Source: Cyanobacteria bacterium UBA11370
GTDB taxonomy: Bacteria > Cyanobacteriota > Cyanobacteriia > Cyanobacteriales > Coleofasciculaceae
Assembly: GCA_003486645.1 (NCBI GenBank)
Contig: DNGI01000157.1
Span: forward strand, 1 to 16,317
Direction of reading: 5' to 3'
DNA: 16,317 bases
In this document: positions 1 to 6,651 of the stretch, piece by piece
Layout: every line of letters begins with the position of its first letter
Position numbering within the stretch: the stretch's first letter is position 1
The notes under the pieces: generated by a model
Told to the model about the DNA's origin: nothing
What the model saw: the letters and a program-made list of their open reading frames with translations, nothing else
Database searches by the model: none
Program-made: the position numbers and the translations under genes

Positions 1-37
1 GACAAGGAATGCCAGAACATATCTCACCGATAAGGAC

Positions 38-1612
38 TCACTCATAACCAAGAGAACGTTGCACTTGGCGCAGAGTGTCCTGAGCATACTGATTGAGCAT
101 TACACCAGGCTTTTGGAGAAGTTCAGCCACTCTACGTCGAGTCGGCTGATATCCTTGTGAGTGAAGCTCTTTTGCAATAGTCTCGATTTCTTGGCTGATG
201 CGGTTTCTTTCTTCCAGACCACAGCCTTTTATATAATCTTTGTAGCGTCCAGTAATTTGGCGCGACAGAGAGGGGAAATAAGTGTATAAATAGCTATTAT
301 TTTTGTAACCGAGTCGTCTGACAACTTCTAATAAAGACGGAGGCGGAAACTCATCCAAGGCAGCTTCTAAAATCGGTTGAATTGTTTGCTGACGCTCAAG
401 TTTTCTAAAACTAGCATGGTTGAGTTGAATAAGAGAGCATATCTCTGAAAAATGATATTGCAGAACTAAAGGACGATAGTTAAGACGGCGTGCAACATCC
501 TGCAATGATGGGGGCGGGGACTCCTGAAGTACCTGTTCAAGGACTAACTGAATAACTTGCTTTCTTGGCTTATCTAGTCTTTTTAAATGTTTGCGCGGTC
601 GAGAGGGTGGAGAGGGTGGAATCACTGCCTGGTTCAAGCCATCAGCCGCTAAAATATCAGTAGTTAAAAAATCTACTAGGGAGATTTGTAAGCGCTCAGT
701 AAATTGTAATAGTTTATCAATCTGCGGTAGAGTTGCATCCTGATACCAACAACTCAATGTTGCTGCGCCAATCCCAACAAAGTGAGACAAAGCAGTGACA
801 TTACCTCCACAAATTTGATTAATATAACGAGAAAATATTTGTTGAACTCTAGAGGATTCTGTGGGCAGATTATGACTAGATGCCGCTCGAATTAACTCTT
901 CAATATTATTGAGTATATAAGAAGAGTGATTGTCGAATATTTCGGCTTTAATTAAGCCAAGAACAACTTTTTTCGTTGAGCGTTGTCCCAGCCAATGACC
1001 ACATTTATTACAGTATCCAGGTCGAGAGTTTCTACACAAAACCAGCTGCTGCTGATGACAGTGAGGACACTTAGAAAGTAGGCGATGATGGTGGTAGGGA
1101 CATTCCTCAATAATTTTAATTGACCATAGAAGCGGTTCGTAGATACTATGGTCACTATTTAGCCACTCTTGATAGCAAATAGGACACCAAGCACGAATAG
1201 GACGCAGTAAACCTCTTTTAGAAACAATTTCAGCCAACGGCAGTAAAGTAAGACAACGCAAATCTTTCCCTCCGGTGAGAGCTTCTAAAGCCATCACCAG
1301 ATTAGCTGCCATCAACCCCATGCCATTTAGTGCAGTTCTATCTCTGTCAATGCCACATACTTTACTGATGCTCTCAACTTGAACCGATGATGGGTTTTTT
1401 TCTCTCCTAATTATGGGCGCAATTTCAGCCAGAATTAATTGTCCGACGTTAACGCAATGTTCTTGAGCGAGTCGAATTAAGTAACCAGCTAAGCTTTCTA
1501 CATAAGGGGTGCCAACACCAATCGGTTCTAAATGATAAAAACGGCTTCTAGGAGGAATTGCAGGTTTTTGCACATTCCAAGATTGATAAAGAGTAAGTTG
1601 GGATTGTACCAT
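38..1612 (-). CDS. tnsD: TnsD/TniQ-family target-selection protein
   Basis: In Tn7-like elements TniQ/TnsD proteins bind the target (attachment-site DNA, or Cascade in CRISPR-guided versions) and recruit TnsC. From the ATG at 1612 the protein has 524 residues, close to classical TnsD and longer than the short TniQ of many CRISPR-associated transposons. The TniQ zinc-finger region is clear: CPIC at about 143-146, a CPYHHH at 171-176, CPHC at 182-185 and CNKC at 201-204. An XRE-like helix-turn-helix lies at about 270-316. The C-terminus holds tandem repeats with a PPPSL...V.RRL.Y core at about 350-398 and 407-455, plus a weaker third, and these look like DNA-binding modules. A TTG start at 1630 is possible, but GGGAG at 1622-1626 fits the ATG at 1612. 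The start is 5 bases after the tnsC stop, so translation is probably coupled. Whether it reads an attachment site or works with a CRISPR complex is unknown. Confidence 0.88.
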   Translation of the reverse strand: MVQSQLTLYQSWNVQKPAIPPRSRFYHLEPIGVGTPYVESLAGYLIRLAQEHCVNVGQLILAEIAPIIRREKNPSSVQVESISKVCGIDRDRTALNGMGLMAANLVMALEALTGGKDLRCLTLLPLAEIVSKRGLLRPIRAWCPICYQEWLNSDHSIYEPLLWSIKIIEECPYHHHRLLSKCPHCHQQQLVLCRNSRPGYCNKCGHWLGQRSTKKVVLGLIKAEIFDNHSSYILNNIEELIRAASSHNLPTESSRVQQIFSRYINQICGGNVTALSHFVGIGAATLSCWYQDATLPQIDKLLQFTERLQISLVDFLTTDILAADGLNQAVIPPSPPSRPRKHLKRLDKPRKQVIQLVLEQVLQESPPPSLQDVARRLNYRPLVLQYHFSEICSLIQLNHASFRKLERQQTIQPILEAALDEFPPPSLLEVVRRLGYKNNSYLYTYFPSLSRQITGRYKDYIKGCGLEERNRISQEIETIAKELHSQGYQPTRRRVAELLQKPGVMLNQYAQDTLRQVQRSLGYE

Positions 1613-1617
1613 GTTAC

Positions 1618-2784
1618 TTAACTCCCACAAGGGTGTCGTCTTGGTTTGGGTTGTCCCACTTGTTTGGGTTTTTTTCTGATTAAATTATTACCAGAAGAAA
1701 ACTCTGAGAATAGCTGTGAATCCGACTGACTCTGTACGGATGTTACGGGCAACCCCAGTTCAGCACGCAGTTGTTCGACTTCTGCTTCAAGAAGAGCATG
1801 GTTGCTCTCACCTTCCTTAATCTTCTTGAGAATATTTCGGCATTGAGCAACTCCTAAAGCTCGTCGTTCTAAATGTTTTTTCCCGACAGTAACAGCACCT
1901 TCTGATATAGCATCTGCCAGTGCATTTCTCAACCAATTCTTAAGAATACCTACACATCCCAGACTCCGTTCATAGCAATAATCCCAATTTGATAATAAAT
2001 CTGGCACTTCTGGCAATGGCAGATGTAATTGGAACCCCCAAACTACGCTTTGGAATATTTCTCTATCTTCTTTGACATCAGCACGATATCGACGAAAATG
2101 TACGTAAACACTACGTCTGCTTAATTGGTCGCCGACATCGTGAAGAGTGAGTAATTCATAAGTCCCAACTAACCCGTGAACTACCTCGGTACGGTTAGCC
2201 AAGGACTTAATCGCTTCTGGTAAATCTGTGAGTTTTCGCCCACTGGCAACCATCAGTAGATGATGGGCTTCATCAATAAAAAATATCTTTGGCTTTCGAT
2301 GTTTTAAAGCTTGTTCTAACGCCCAGCCTAAGTCAGTTTCAATGACTTTAGGTTCGATGACAACTTGACCGTTATTATTCCGATAAATTCCTCTTGTACC
2401 ATAGTCTATTTTCTGGTCAATCAAGGGTTCATTGAGAGCAAATAAACAGCGTTTAATATGGTCTTTGGAGTTAAACAGCCCGGATTTTTGGACTACGGCT
2501 TCAACACTAGCAACTGGTAAGCGACCTGGGTCAGCTTCTAGTTCCGGTAACGTTGACTCAATCAACCATTTTTCAATTATCAGTCGCAGGGTTGTTTTTC
2601 CAACTCCAGTCGGCCCATAAATAAAAATCACCCGCGATTCTCCCGACTCGTTAACAAGCAATTTAAGTAAATTGACGGCTTCGTCTAAGCGGGGATGCGC
2701 CATCGTATAGTTGTCAAAGTAAGCCAATTTCTCGGCTTGAGATTGTGTCAGTAGAGATGGGGGAAATTGTTGGGGATAAGACAT
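1618..2784 (-). CDS. tnsC: TnsC-like AAA+ ATPase transposition regulator
   Basis: This is the ATPase that links target selection to the transposase: TnsC family members form ATP-dependent filaments on target DNA, contact TniQ/TnsD and activate TnsB. The 388-residue protein has a Walker A motif GPTGVGKTT at about 57-65 and a Walker B motif IFFIDEAHH at about 167-175. A sensor-type stretch, HGLVGTYELL, lies at 203-212, followed by an arginine-rich LSRRSVYVHFRRY at 221-233. The C-terminal 60 or so residues are charged and proline-rich, and probably a tail that contacts partners. It starts 2 bases after the tnsAB stop and has no convincing ribosome-binding site, so it is probably translated by coupling. 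TniB of the Tn5053/Mu-like branch is related, but the fused TnsAB and long TnsD beside it favour TnsC. Confidence 0.9.
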   Translation of the reverse strand: MSYPQQFPPSLLTQSQAEKLAYFDNYTMAHPRLDEAVNLLKLLVNESGESRVIFIYGPTGVGKTTLRLIIEKWLIESTLPELEADPGRLPVASVEAVVQKSGLFNSKDHIKRCLFALNEPLIDQKIDYGTRGIYRNNNGQVVIEPKVIETDLGWALEQALKHRKPKIFFIDEAHHLLMVASGRKLTDLPEAIKSLANRTEVVHGLVGTYELLTLHDVGDQLSRRSVYVHFRRYRADVKEDREIFQSVVWGFQLHLPLPEVPDLLSNWDYCYERSLGCVGILKNWLRNALADAISEGAVTVGKKHLERRALGVAQCRNILKKIKEGESNHALLEAEVEQLRAELGLPVTSVQSQSDSQLFSEFSSGNNLIRKKPKQVGQPKPRRHPCGS

Positions 2785-2786
2785 GA

Positions 2787-5510
2787 TTAATAAGAGTCAA
2801 AAAGTTGGAGTTCGTTGGGATTAATCGAGAGATTTGCAGTGCTTGATTGGAAAGGTGAATAACTGTTTTGATTGGCAGGGCAGATTGGTTCTGATTCTGG
2901 CGATTGGCTATCAATTTGAGTGGTCACAGTTCCCCCCTCAATGACTCGAAAAACTTCCGTCATCTGAGCATCCATCAGCCGTTGTGAGAGTAGAACTTCT
3001 TCTGCCTCTGCACTGGCTAAAAAATCCGCTAACTTTTTGGCTCTAACTAAGAATTGCTTTTGATGATTTTGCTGTCGTTTTTGTAACTCGGCGGTGGCTA
3101 ACCAAATCTCTTTTTCTGAACGCCCTTTCAGGATGGAATAATATTCGCTAATACATTTAACCCATTGACCTCGGACATAGGCATAGGCAGTACCAGCATC
3201 AAATGGGTCGTATCTGATATTGACATAAGTGTGATGAATTTCTGGGTCTTTAAAGGTATTAGACCAGTAGCGAATACCTCGGATTTGTATTCCTTGGCTG
3301 GGATGAACTTTGACTTGTCCTTTGGGTGTACTTGGTAAGGTTAATAGTTTCCAGTTTTCGTCATTACAAATCTGTCGATGGGAACGATTACCGTATTCTG
3401 CTATCCCCGTTGTAAAAGCTGACTGAGGGGAAACTCCTAAAGCTGGATGTGCGGTGGTGTCGTACTCTGAGTAAGCCCATTGGCATAAATACAGGTACAA
3501 ACTACCTAAAGTCCACACTGCCAAATTTTTGGGATTGAATGATTTGGTGACTAACCTAACGTTTTTTGTGATTTGGGTATTCCCTGTCAGATTGTAGAGA
3601 AACTGGGTGTTAGCAGTGCCAAATAATCGTTCACAAACGCCACTAAATCGCGATGCTGCTGGCGGTCGGTGTTTGAGCGTGCATTCAAACCAAGCTAATA
3701 GGCTTTCAAAGTAGGTACTGTGAAACTCTTTGCCGTTGTCGGTGATGATGATTTGCGGTAAGCGAGAATGCCGCATCACGCAAATTCGCAGTACCATCAT
3801 GCAACTGCGATAGGAAGGTGGGTCAAAAGTAATATAAACGGCTAGAATTCTGCGACTGTAGGCATCGACCAGAAAGGTGGCCCAAGGTCGGCCTAGTACC
3901 ACTCCAGTTTTTGAACACCGAGCTTCTATATCTAGCTGGGTATGGTCGATATGGCCAATCTCGAAGGGACGGTCTCCATGTCGGGGTGTGGTCAGTTCTA
4001 GCTCCCAGTAAAAAGGTTGCTGTGGGTAAGCAGCTCTTTGTCCTTTCCGCTTCAGGGTTTGGGTGTAGCCTGAATGTCGTTTGATTTCTTGAATGAATGT
4101 CTTGTAGCTAGGAATTTGGTTCTCTGGAATTCCGGCAGTTGAGCAGGCGCGGACAAAAGCTCCATAAACTTCAGATTTTCGTTTTTGTTTATGGGTTTCG
4201 TAATCTTGGGTAATAAACTCGGTCATCAGTTCTAAAATCTGTTGGGGCAGTTTGCGGTTGCGGTTGCCCTTGGTATGAGAGATTGTCAGCAGTCCGATGT
4301 ACCCATAACCGTACTTTTGCTGCGCGATGCGATATTTAGCCTGCCAGTCTCGCAAGGTGCGTTCCGGTATAGTTTGATTTTCTGTTGGTTGACCCCAAAG
4401 ATGGGATTGGAGTAGATGGTAGCGCCGATTGGCTTGTTCTAAATCAGCAGGACTAGCTTTCTTGAGTAAATCTGTGAGTTGTTCGCTCAAAGGGCTGGAG
4501 TTAGTAGTAGTTAAACCTGTGATTTTTCCTAACTGAAGAAGGCGCTTAAACTCTGCGTGTCGCAATGTCACTAACTCTCCGGACTGATGGAGCAGAGCAA
4601 TTTCTGTTTCACCGCTTTGAACTATGGTATAGCTTCTGCTATCCCAACAAATTGGTGTAGAGGGCGCTATGTCTACCACTGGTAGACTAATAGCATCTGT
4701 TGAAGATGATGACTTCAGCGATTGATAGGTTTGTGCTGTGGTACGGTCGGGAAAAACTTTACAGTTTTGGGGTTCGACTAGAGGGGCTGCACCCCAGTCT
4801 ACATAGATTTGTTCGGTGGCAATTAGGAAATAAATTTCATCGGGTTTAATTCCCCAATTCTGATTCAATAACTGATTGAGTGCGATTCCTGGTTGGCTAT
4901 TGATTATGCTATGCAGCAGTTGGGTTGTTGCTGTTTCTAAAGTTGGATATTCACTTCGGTAATAGTCTTCTAAAAAGATGATGTTGCGTTGTAACACCCA
5001 ATTTATTTGAGCGTCTGACCACACACAAAAGTCCATTCCCAGTCGGGCTGCATATTCTGTAGCCAAGGGCATTTGCCACTGACCATTTTCTCCATAACTG
5101 TAATGCTGTGGCTGTTTTTCTACTTTCTTTTTCAGTTCTCTTTCTGTTTTACACTCTATCCATCCAGCGGTTGTTCTTTTGAGTACAAAAAAGTCTGGAG
5201 TGTAGAAAAAGCCCATGTTTCGACCTGATTGGGACTTATATTGCAGCTTAATCGATGGTGGCTGGTCGTAAAATTCTAAGATATTCCAGTCGTGTTCTAG
5301 TTGGTAAATTAATGCTAACTCTAGCTTGTGGGATTCAAACTGAATGCTTCTGCCCATTTTCTGACTGGGATAAAATCCAGAAACATTCTTTCTCCCTCCA
5401 CCTACGCGCCGTGCTGGTTCACTGCTGCGGATGATTTCTATTGTCTTTTTTTGCAGTGCCGATAGGTTGTTACGATTACACCAGTTATCGAACTCTTCTG
5501 TTGTGAGCAT
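2787..5510 (-). CDS. tnsAB: Fused TnsA-TnsB transposase
   Basis: TnsA cuts the 5' ends of the element and TnsB cuts and joins the 3' ends; here both are one 907-residue chain. The N-terminal part (about 50-180) looks like the TnsA endonuclease: E64 in KLELAL, D106 in YTPDFFV and an ECK motif at 119-121 form the expected nuclease triad. The middle (about 200-500) should hold linker and DNA-binding HTH domains. The catalytic RNase H-fold core follows: D522 in HIDHTQLD, D591 in IITDNGKEF and E627 in GVCERLFGT, with DDE-like spacing of 35 residues between the last two. A glutamine- and lysine-rich C-terminal tail would be the TnsC contact. The ATG at 5510 has AGGAG 8 bases upstream. All six catalytic positions are present and there are no internal stops, so the enzyme looks intact. 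TnsAB fusions are known from cyanobacterial Tn7-like elements, including type I-B CRISPR-associated ones. Confidence 0.93.
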   Translation of the reverse strand: MLTTEEFDNWCNRNNLSALQKKTIEIIRSSEPARRVGGGRKNVSGFYPSQKMGRSIQFESHKLELALIYQLEHDWNILEFYDQPPSIKLQYKSQSGRNMGFFYTPDFFVLKRTTAGWIECKTERELKKKVEKQPQHYSYGENGQWQMPLATEYAARLGMDFCVWSDAQINWVLQRNIIFLEDYYRSEYPTLETATTQLLHSIINSQPGIALNQLLNQNWGIKPDEIYFLIATEQIYVDWGAAPLVEPQNCKVFPDRTTAQTYQSLKSSSSTDAISLPVVDIAPSTPICWDSRSYTIVQSGETEIALLHQSGELVTLRHAEFKRLLQLGKITGLTTTNSSPLSEQLTDLLKKASPADLEQANRRYHLLQSHLWGQPTENQTIPERTLRDWQAKYRIAQQKYGYGYIGLLTISHTKGNRNRKLPQQILELMTEFITQDYETHKQKRKSEVYGAFVRACSTAGIPENQIPSYKTFIQEIKRHSGYTQTLKRKGQRAAYPQQPFYWELELTTPRHGDRPFEIGHIDHTQLDIEARCSKTGVVLGRPWATFLVDAYSRRILAVYITFDPPSYRSCMMVLRICVMRHSRLPQIIITDNGKEFHSTYFESLLAWFECTLKHRPPAASRFSGVCERLFGTANTQFLYNLTGNTQITKNVRLVTKSFNPKNLAVWTLGSLYLYLCQWAYSEYDTTAHPALGVSPQSAFTTGIAEYGNRSHRQICNDENWKLLTLPSTPKGQVKVHPSQGIQIRGIRYWSNTFKDPEIHHTYVNIRYDPFDAGTAYAYVRGQWVKCISEYYSILKGRSEKEIWLATAELQKRQQNHQKQFLVRAKKLADFLASAEAEEVLLSQRLMDAQMTEVFRVIEGGTVTTQIDSQSPESEPICPANQNSYSPFQSSTANLSINPNELQLFDSY

Positions 5511-5518
5511 ACTGGCAT

Positions 5519-5523
5519 CTCCT
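5519..5523 (-). promoter_or_regulatory. Ribosome-binding site of tnsAB
   Basis: On the reverse strand this is AGGAG, 8 bases before the ATG at 5508-5510. It fixes the tnsAB start and is the strongest such site in the operon. Confidence 0.7.
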
Positions 5524-5576
5524 GAAGAGGTTCTAGATGCGACTCACAACTAATGCCTTGTTTTTCTTGGGCAGTG

Positions 5577-5593
5577 AGGTAAAGCTTTTACCT
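5577..5593. promoter_or_regulatory. Palindrome upstream of tnsAB, possible operator
   Basis: AGGTAAA and TTTACCT flank a 3-base centre (GCT), a perfect 7-base inverted repeat about 67 bases upstream of the tnsAB start and inside the predicted transposon end. It is unlike the GGCA-N9-TTCCA repeats farther out, so it is more likely a site for a regulator or part of the promoter. No clear -35/-10 pair was found here. The role is inferred from position only. Confidence 0.35.
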
Positions 5594-5668
5594 TTGAGTA
5601 TCCTTGGCACTGGCTTGAGTGCTTGATTTAATCTTACTTGTTCATCTTGAAGAAAAATCTTAAAATTT

Positions 5669-5823
5669 TGGCAGCTTTATGGTTCCATTTTTAGTCAACG
5701 GCAATCAAATCGTTCCATCTTCAGCAGATGCCGGGTGGCTACTTGACGCCAGAATGAGTGTCGCAGCCACAGTCGCGGCAAGTTTATCCTTCCAGTCCCG
5801 GCAATCTTCTGGGTACATTGACA
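5669..5823. repeat. TnsB-site-like repeats and transposon terminus
   Basis: Four copies of a 19-base motif, (T/C)GGCA-N9-TTCCA, share orientation and spacing: 5669-5687, 5699-5717, 5776-5794 and a diverged outermost copy at 5799-5817 (CGGCA-N9-GTACA). Six bases beyond the last copy the sequence reads TTGACA, giving TGT at the 5' end of the reverse strand, as expected at a Tn7-like terminus. Start-to-start distances are 30, 77 and 23 bases. Several TnsB sites near one another, with the outermost next to the tip, is the usual design of a Tn7 end. Binding is inferred; the repeat itself is read directly. Confidence 0.65.
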
Positions 5824-5863
5824 GCAAAGGTTTTGAGCCAGATTGCCCCAGGTGGTAGCTTCG

Positions 5864-5983
5864 CTAGTTTCGCCCCAATAAATTTGGGGGATTCTTGATT
5901 GTCTTACTTGCTGCTTTTTGCAGGAAGTCTGTAGTCGGGGGATGATCGCTCATGTGTAAGCTAGGAATATCTTTATCATTCAT
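5864..5983 (-). pseudogene. Short reading frame, possible gene remnant (39 aa)
   Basis: An ATG at 5981-5983 opens 39 codons ending in TAG at 5864-5866. The product begins MNDKDIPSLHMSDH and ends NPPNLLGRN, with ordinary soluble composition. No ribosome-binding site was found. It overlaps the end of the frame at 6065-5976, shifted by one base, so the two might be halves of one decayed gene. Its end is about 40 bases from the predicted transposon terminus. I do not recognise a family, and it may be chance. Confidence 0.25.
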
Positions 5984-6065
5984 CACCGTTGCTGTGCGGT
6001 TTTTTTGCCCTCTGTGCCCACTCATCCCAGTTGAAACCCTTCAGAATTTCTCGCCCTAGTCCCAC
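5976..6065 (-). pseudogene. Short reading frame, possible gene remnant (29 aa)
   Basis: Reading from a GTG at 6063-6065, this frame gives 29 residues including GREILKGFNWDEWAQRAKK before a TGA at 5976-5978. The amphipathic, tryptophan-containing stretch looks more protein-like than most chance frames. The frame closes upstream at a TAA near 6105, no ribosome-binding site precedes it, and it overlaps the -10 region of the opposite HTH gene, so it is unlikely to be an intact gene. No family is recognised. Confidence 0.22.
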
Positions 6066-6099
6066 GTTTTTGCTGAGAGTAGGGCAGGGGTGTAAAGAG

Positions 6100-6105
6100 T
6101 ATAAT
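6100..6105 (+). promoter_or_regulatory. -10-like element upstream of HTH gene
   Basis: A perfect TATAAT ends 29 bases before the GTG start of the HTH gene. No good -35 hexamer is seen 16-18 bases upstream, so this would be a promoter relying on its -10 element or an activator. Confidence 0.4.
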
Positions 6106-6134
6106 TATGTACCAATCAAGCTAAGTAAAGATTT

Positions 6135-6563
6135 GTGACTGCACTTGTGTCTTCTCACCTCCAAGTTCCCCAACAGCGGCTGAGTCAGTTAATTGAGCAG
6201 CTACTAGAAGAGGGTTGGACTCAAAGCAGTTTAGCCAACACCGTCGGTGTAGATTTCTCAACGGTGTATCGGTGGTTGAAGGGCAAAACCATGCCTGACC
6301 CAGATTCCAAGAACTTCCGGCAATTGGCGAGGTTGAGTGGTGGTAATGCCAGAACACTACAACTTTATTTGGACGGGGAAATTTCTCTGTCAGTTTACCG
6401 CCACGGTTTGGAGAAGAAAGGAGCGGTGAATGTAAAAGACTCCAAGAGACCTGGCTCTGATGAGATTAAAGCAGAAGTTTTAGCCAAGATTTACGCACTC
6501 GATCCAGTCGATATTGCTGACGTGATTTCTTCTACGGTTGCATTTTTAGCCAAGCAAGTTTGA
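6135..6563 (+). CDS. XRE-type helix-turn-helix protein
   Basis: This 142-residue protein is a probable DNA-binding regulator. The N-terminal third carries a lambda-repressor-like HTH at about 29-50 (WTQSSLANTVGV followed by STVYRWLKGK). A region around 60-90 mentions choice and ordering residues typical of extended XRE proteins (NFRQLARLSGG), and the C-terminal 60 residues (KRPGSDEIKAEVLAKIYALD region) are likely helical with no recognised domain. The GTG at 6135 is the first usable start, since an in-frame TAA lies at 6126-6128; the ribosome-binding site is weak. It is transcribed away from the transposon and lies outside the predicted terminus, so it is probably a host or island gene, not a Tn7 regulator. 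If the true terminus lay farther right, it would belong to the transposon. Its target is unknown. Confidence 0.75.
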   Translation: MTALVSSHLQVPQQRLSQLIEQLLEEGWTQSSLANTVGVDFSTVYRWLKGKTMPDPDSKNFRQLARLSGGNARTLQLYLDGEISLSVYRHGLEKKGAVNVKDSKRPGSDEIKAEVLAKIYALDPVDIADVISSTVAFLAKQV

Positions 6564-6651
6564 GGAGTGATCGCCAGAACGCGATCAATAGCAAGCATCA
6601 GATGTGGATGAATTAGCGATCGCCCCAACCGCGACCGCATTAGCGAGGGAT

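Larger units (their letters stand above)
1..5823. mobile_element. Tn7-like transposon, one end (partial)
   Basis: This stretch is interpreted as the transposase-proximal end of a Tn7-like element. It carries a leftward tnsAB-tnsC-tnsD operon. Four TnsB-site-like repeats lie upstream of tnsAB and end at a terminus-like TTGACA (reverse strand TGTCAA) at about 5823. In known Tn7 relatives the transposase genes sit just inside one end and read inward, which fits this layout. The other end, the cargo and any CRISPR-Cas genes would be left of base 1. The outer boundary is inferred from the repeats only. The five bases just outside (5824-5828, GCAAA) would be the target duplication if the boundary is right. 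Confidence 0.75.
5824..6134. other. Flank between transposon end and HTH gene
   Basis: No tRNA and no convincing full gene were seen in these 311 bases. They hold two short leftward reading frames (6065-5976 and 5983-5864), listed separately. CCCCAA and TTGGGG pair across 5 bases at 5873-5889. The -10-like promoter of the rightward HTH gene lies at the right end. If the transposon was placed by its TnsD, the recognised target sequence should be in or near this flank. Confidence 0.5.

Noticed and set aside
1610..1630. TTG at 1630 as the tnsD start
   Set aside because: It would overlap the end of tnsC, and GGGAG is well placed for the ATG at 1612 instead.
5736..5754. A fifth TnsB-like site (TGGCT-N9-CAGAA)
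   Set aside because: It matches only the first four bases of the motif and not the TTCCA half.
5985..6006. ACCG...CGGT followed by seven T, a possible rightward terminator
   Set aside because: The stem is only 4 base pairs with an 8-base loop, and no rightward gene ends just before it.
6025..6063. GTTGAAACCC near 6029 as a possible isolated CRISPR repeat next to the transposon end
   Set aside because: Only a short GTTGAAAC match; no second copy, no spacer-like unit and no match to the start of a full repeat were seen.
5824..6134. tRNA gene as the attachment site of the transposon
   Set aside because: No T-arm (GGTTCGAATCC-like), anticodon stem or acceptor pairing was found on either strand.
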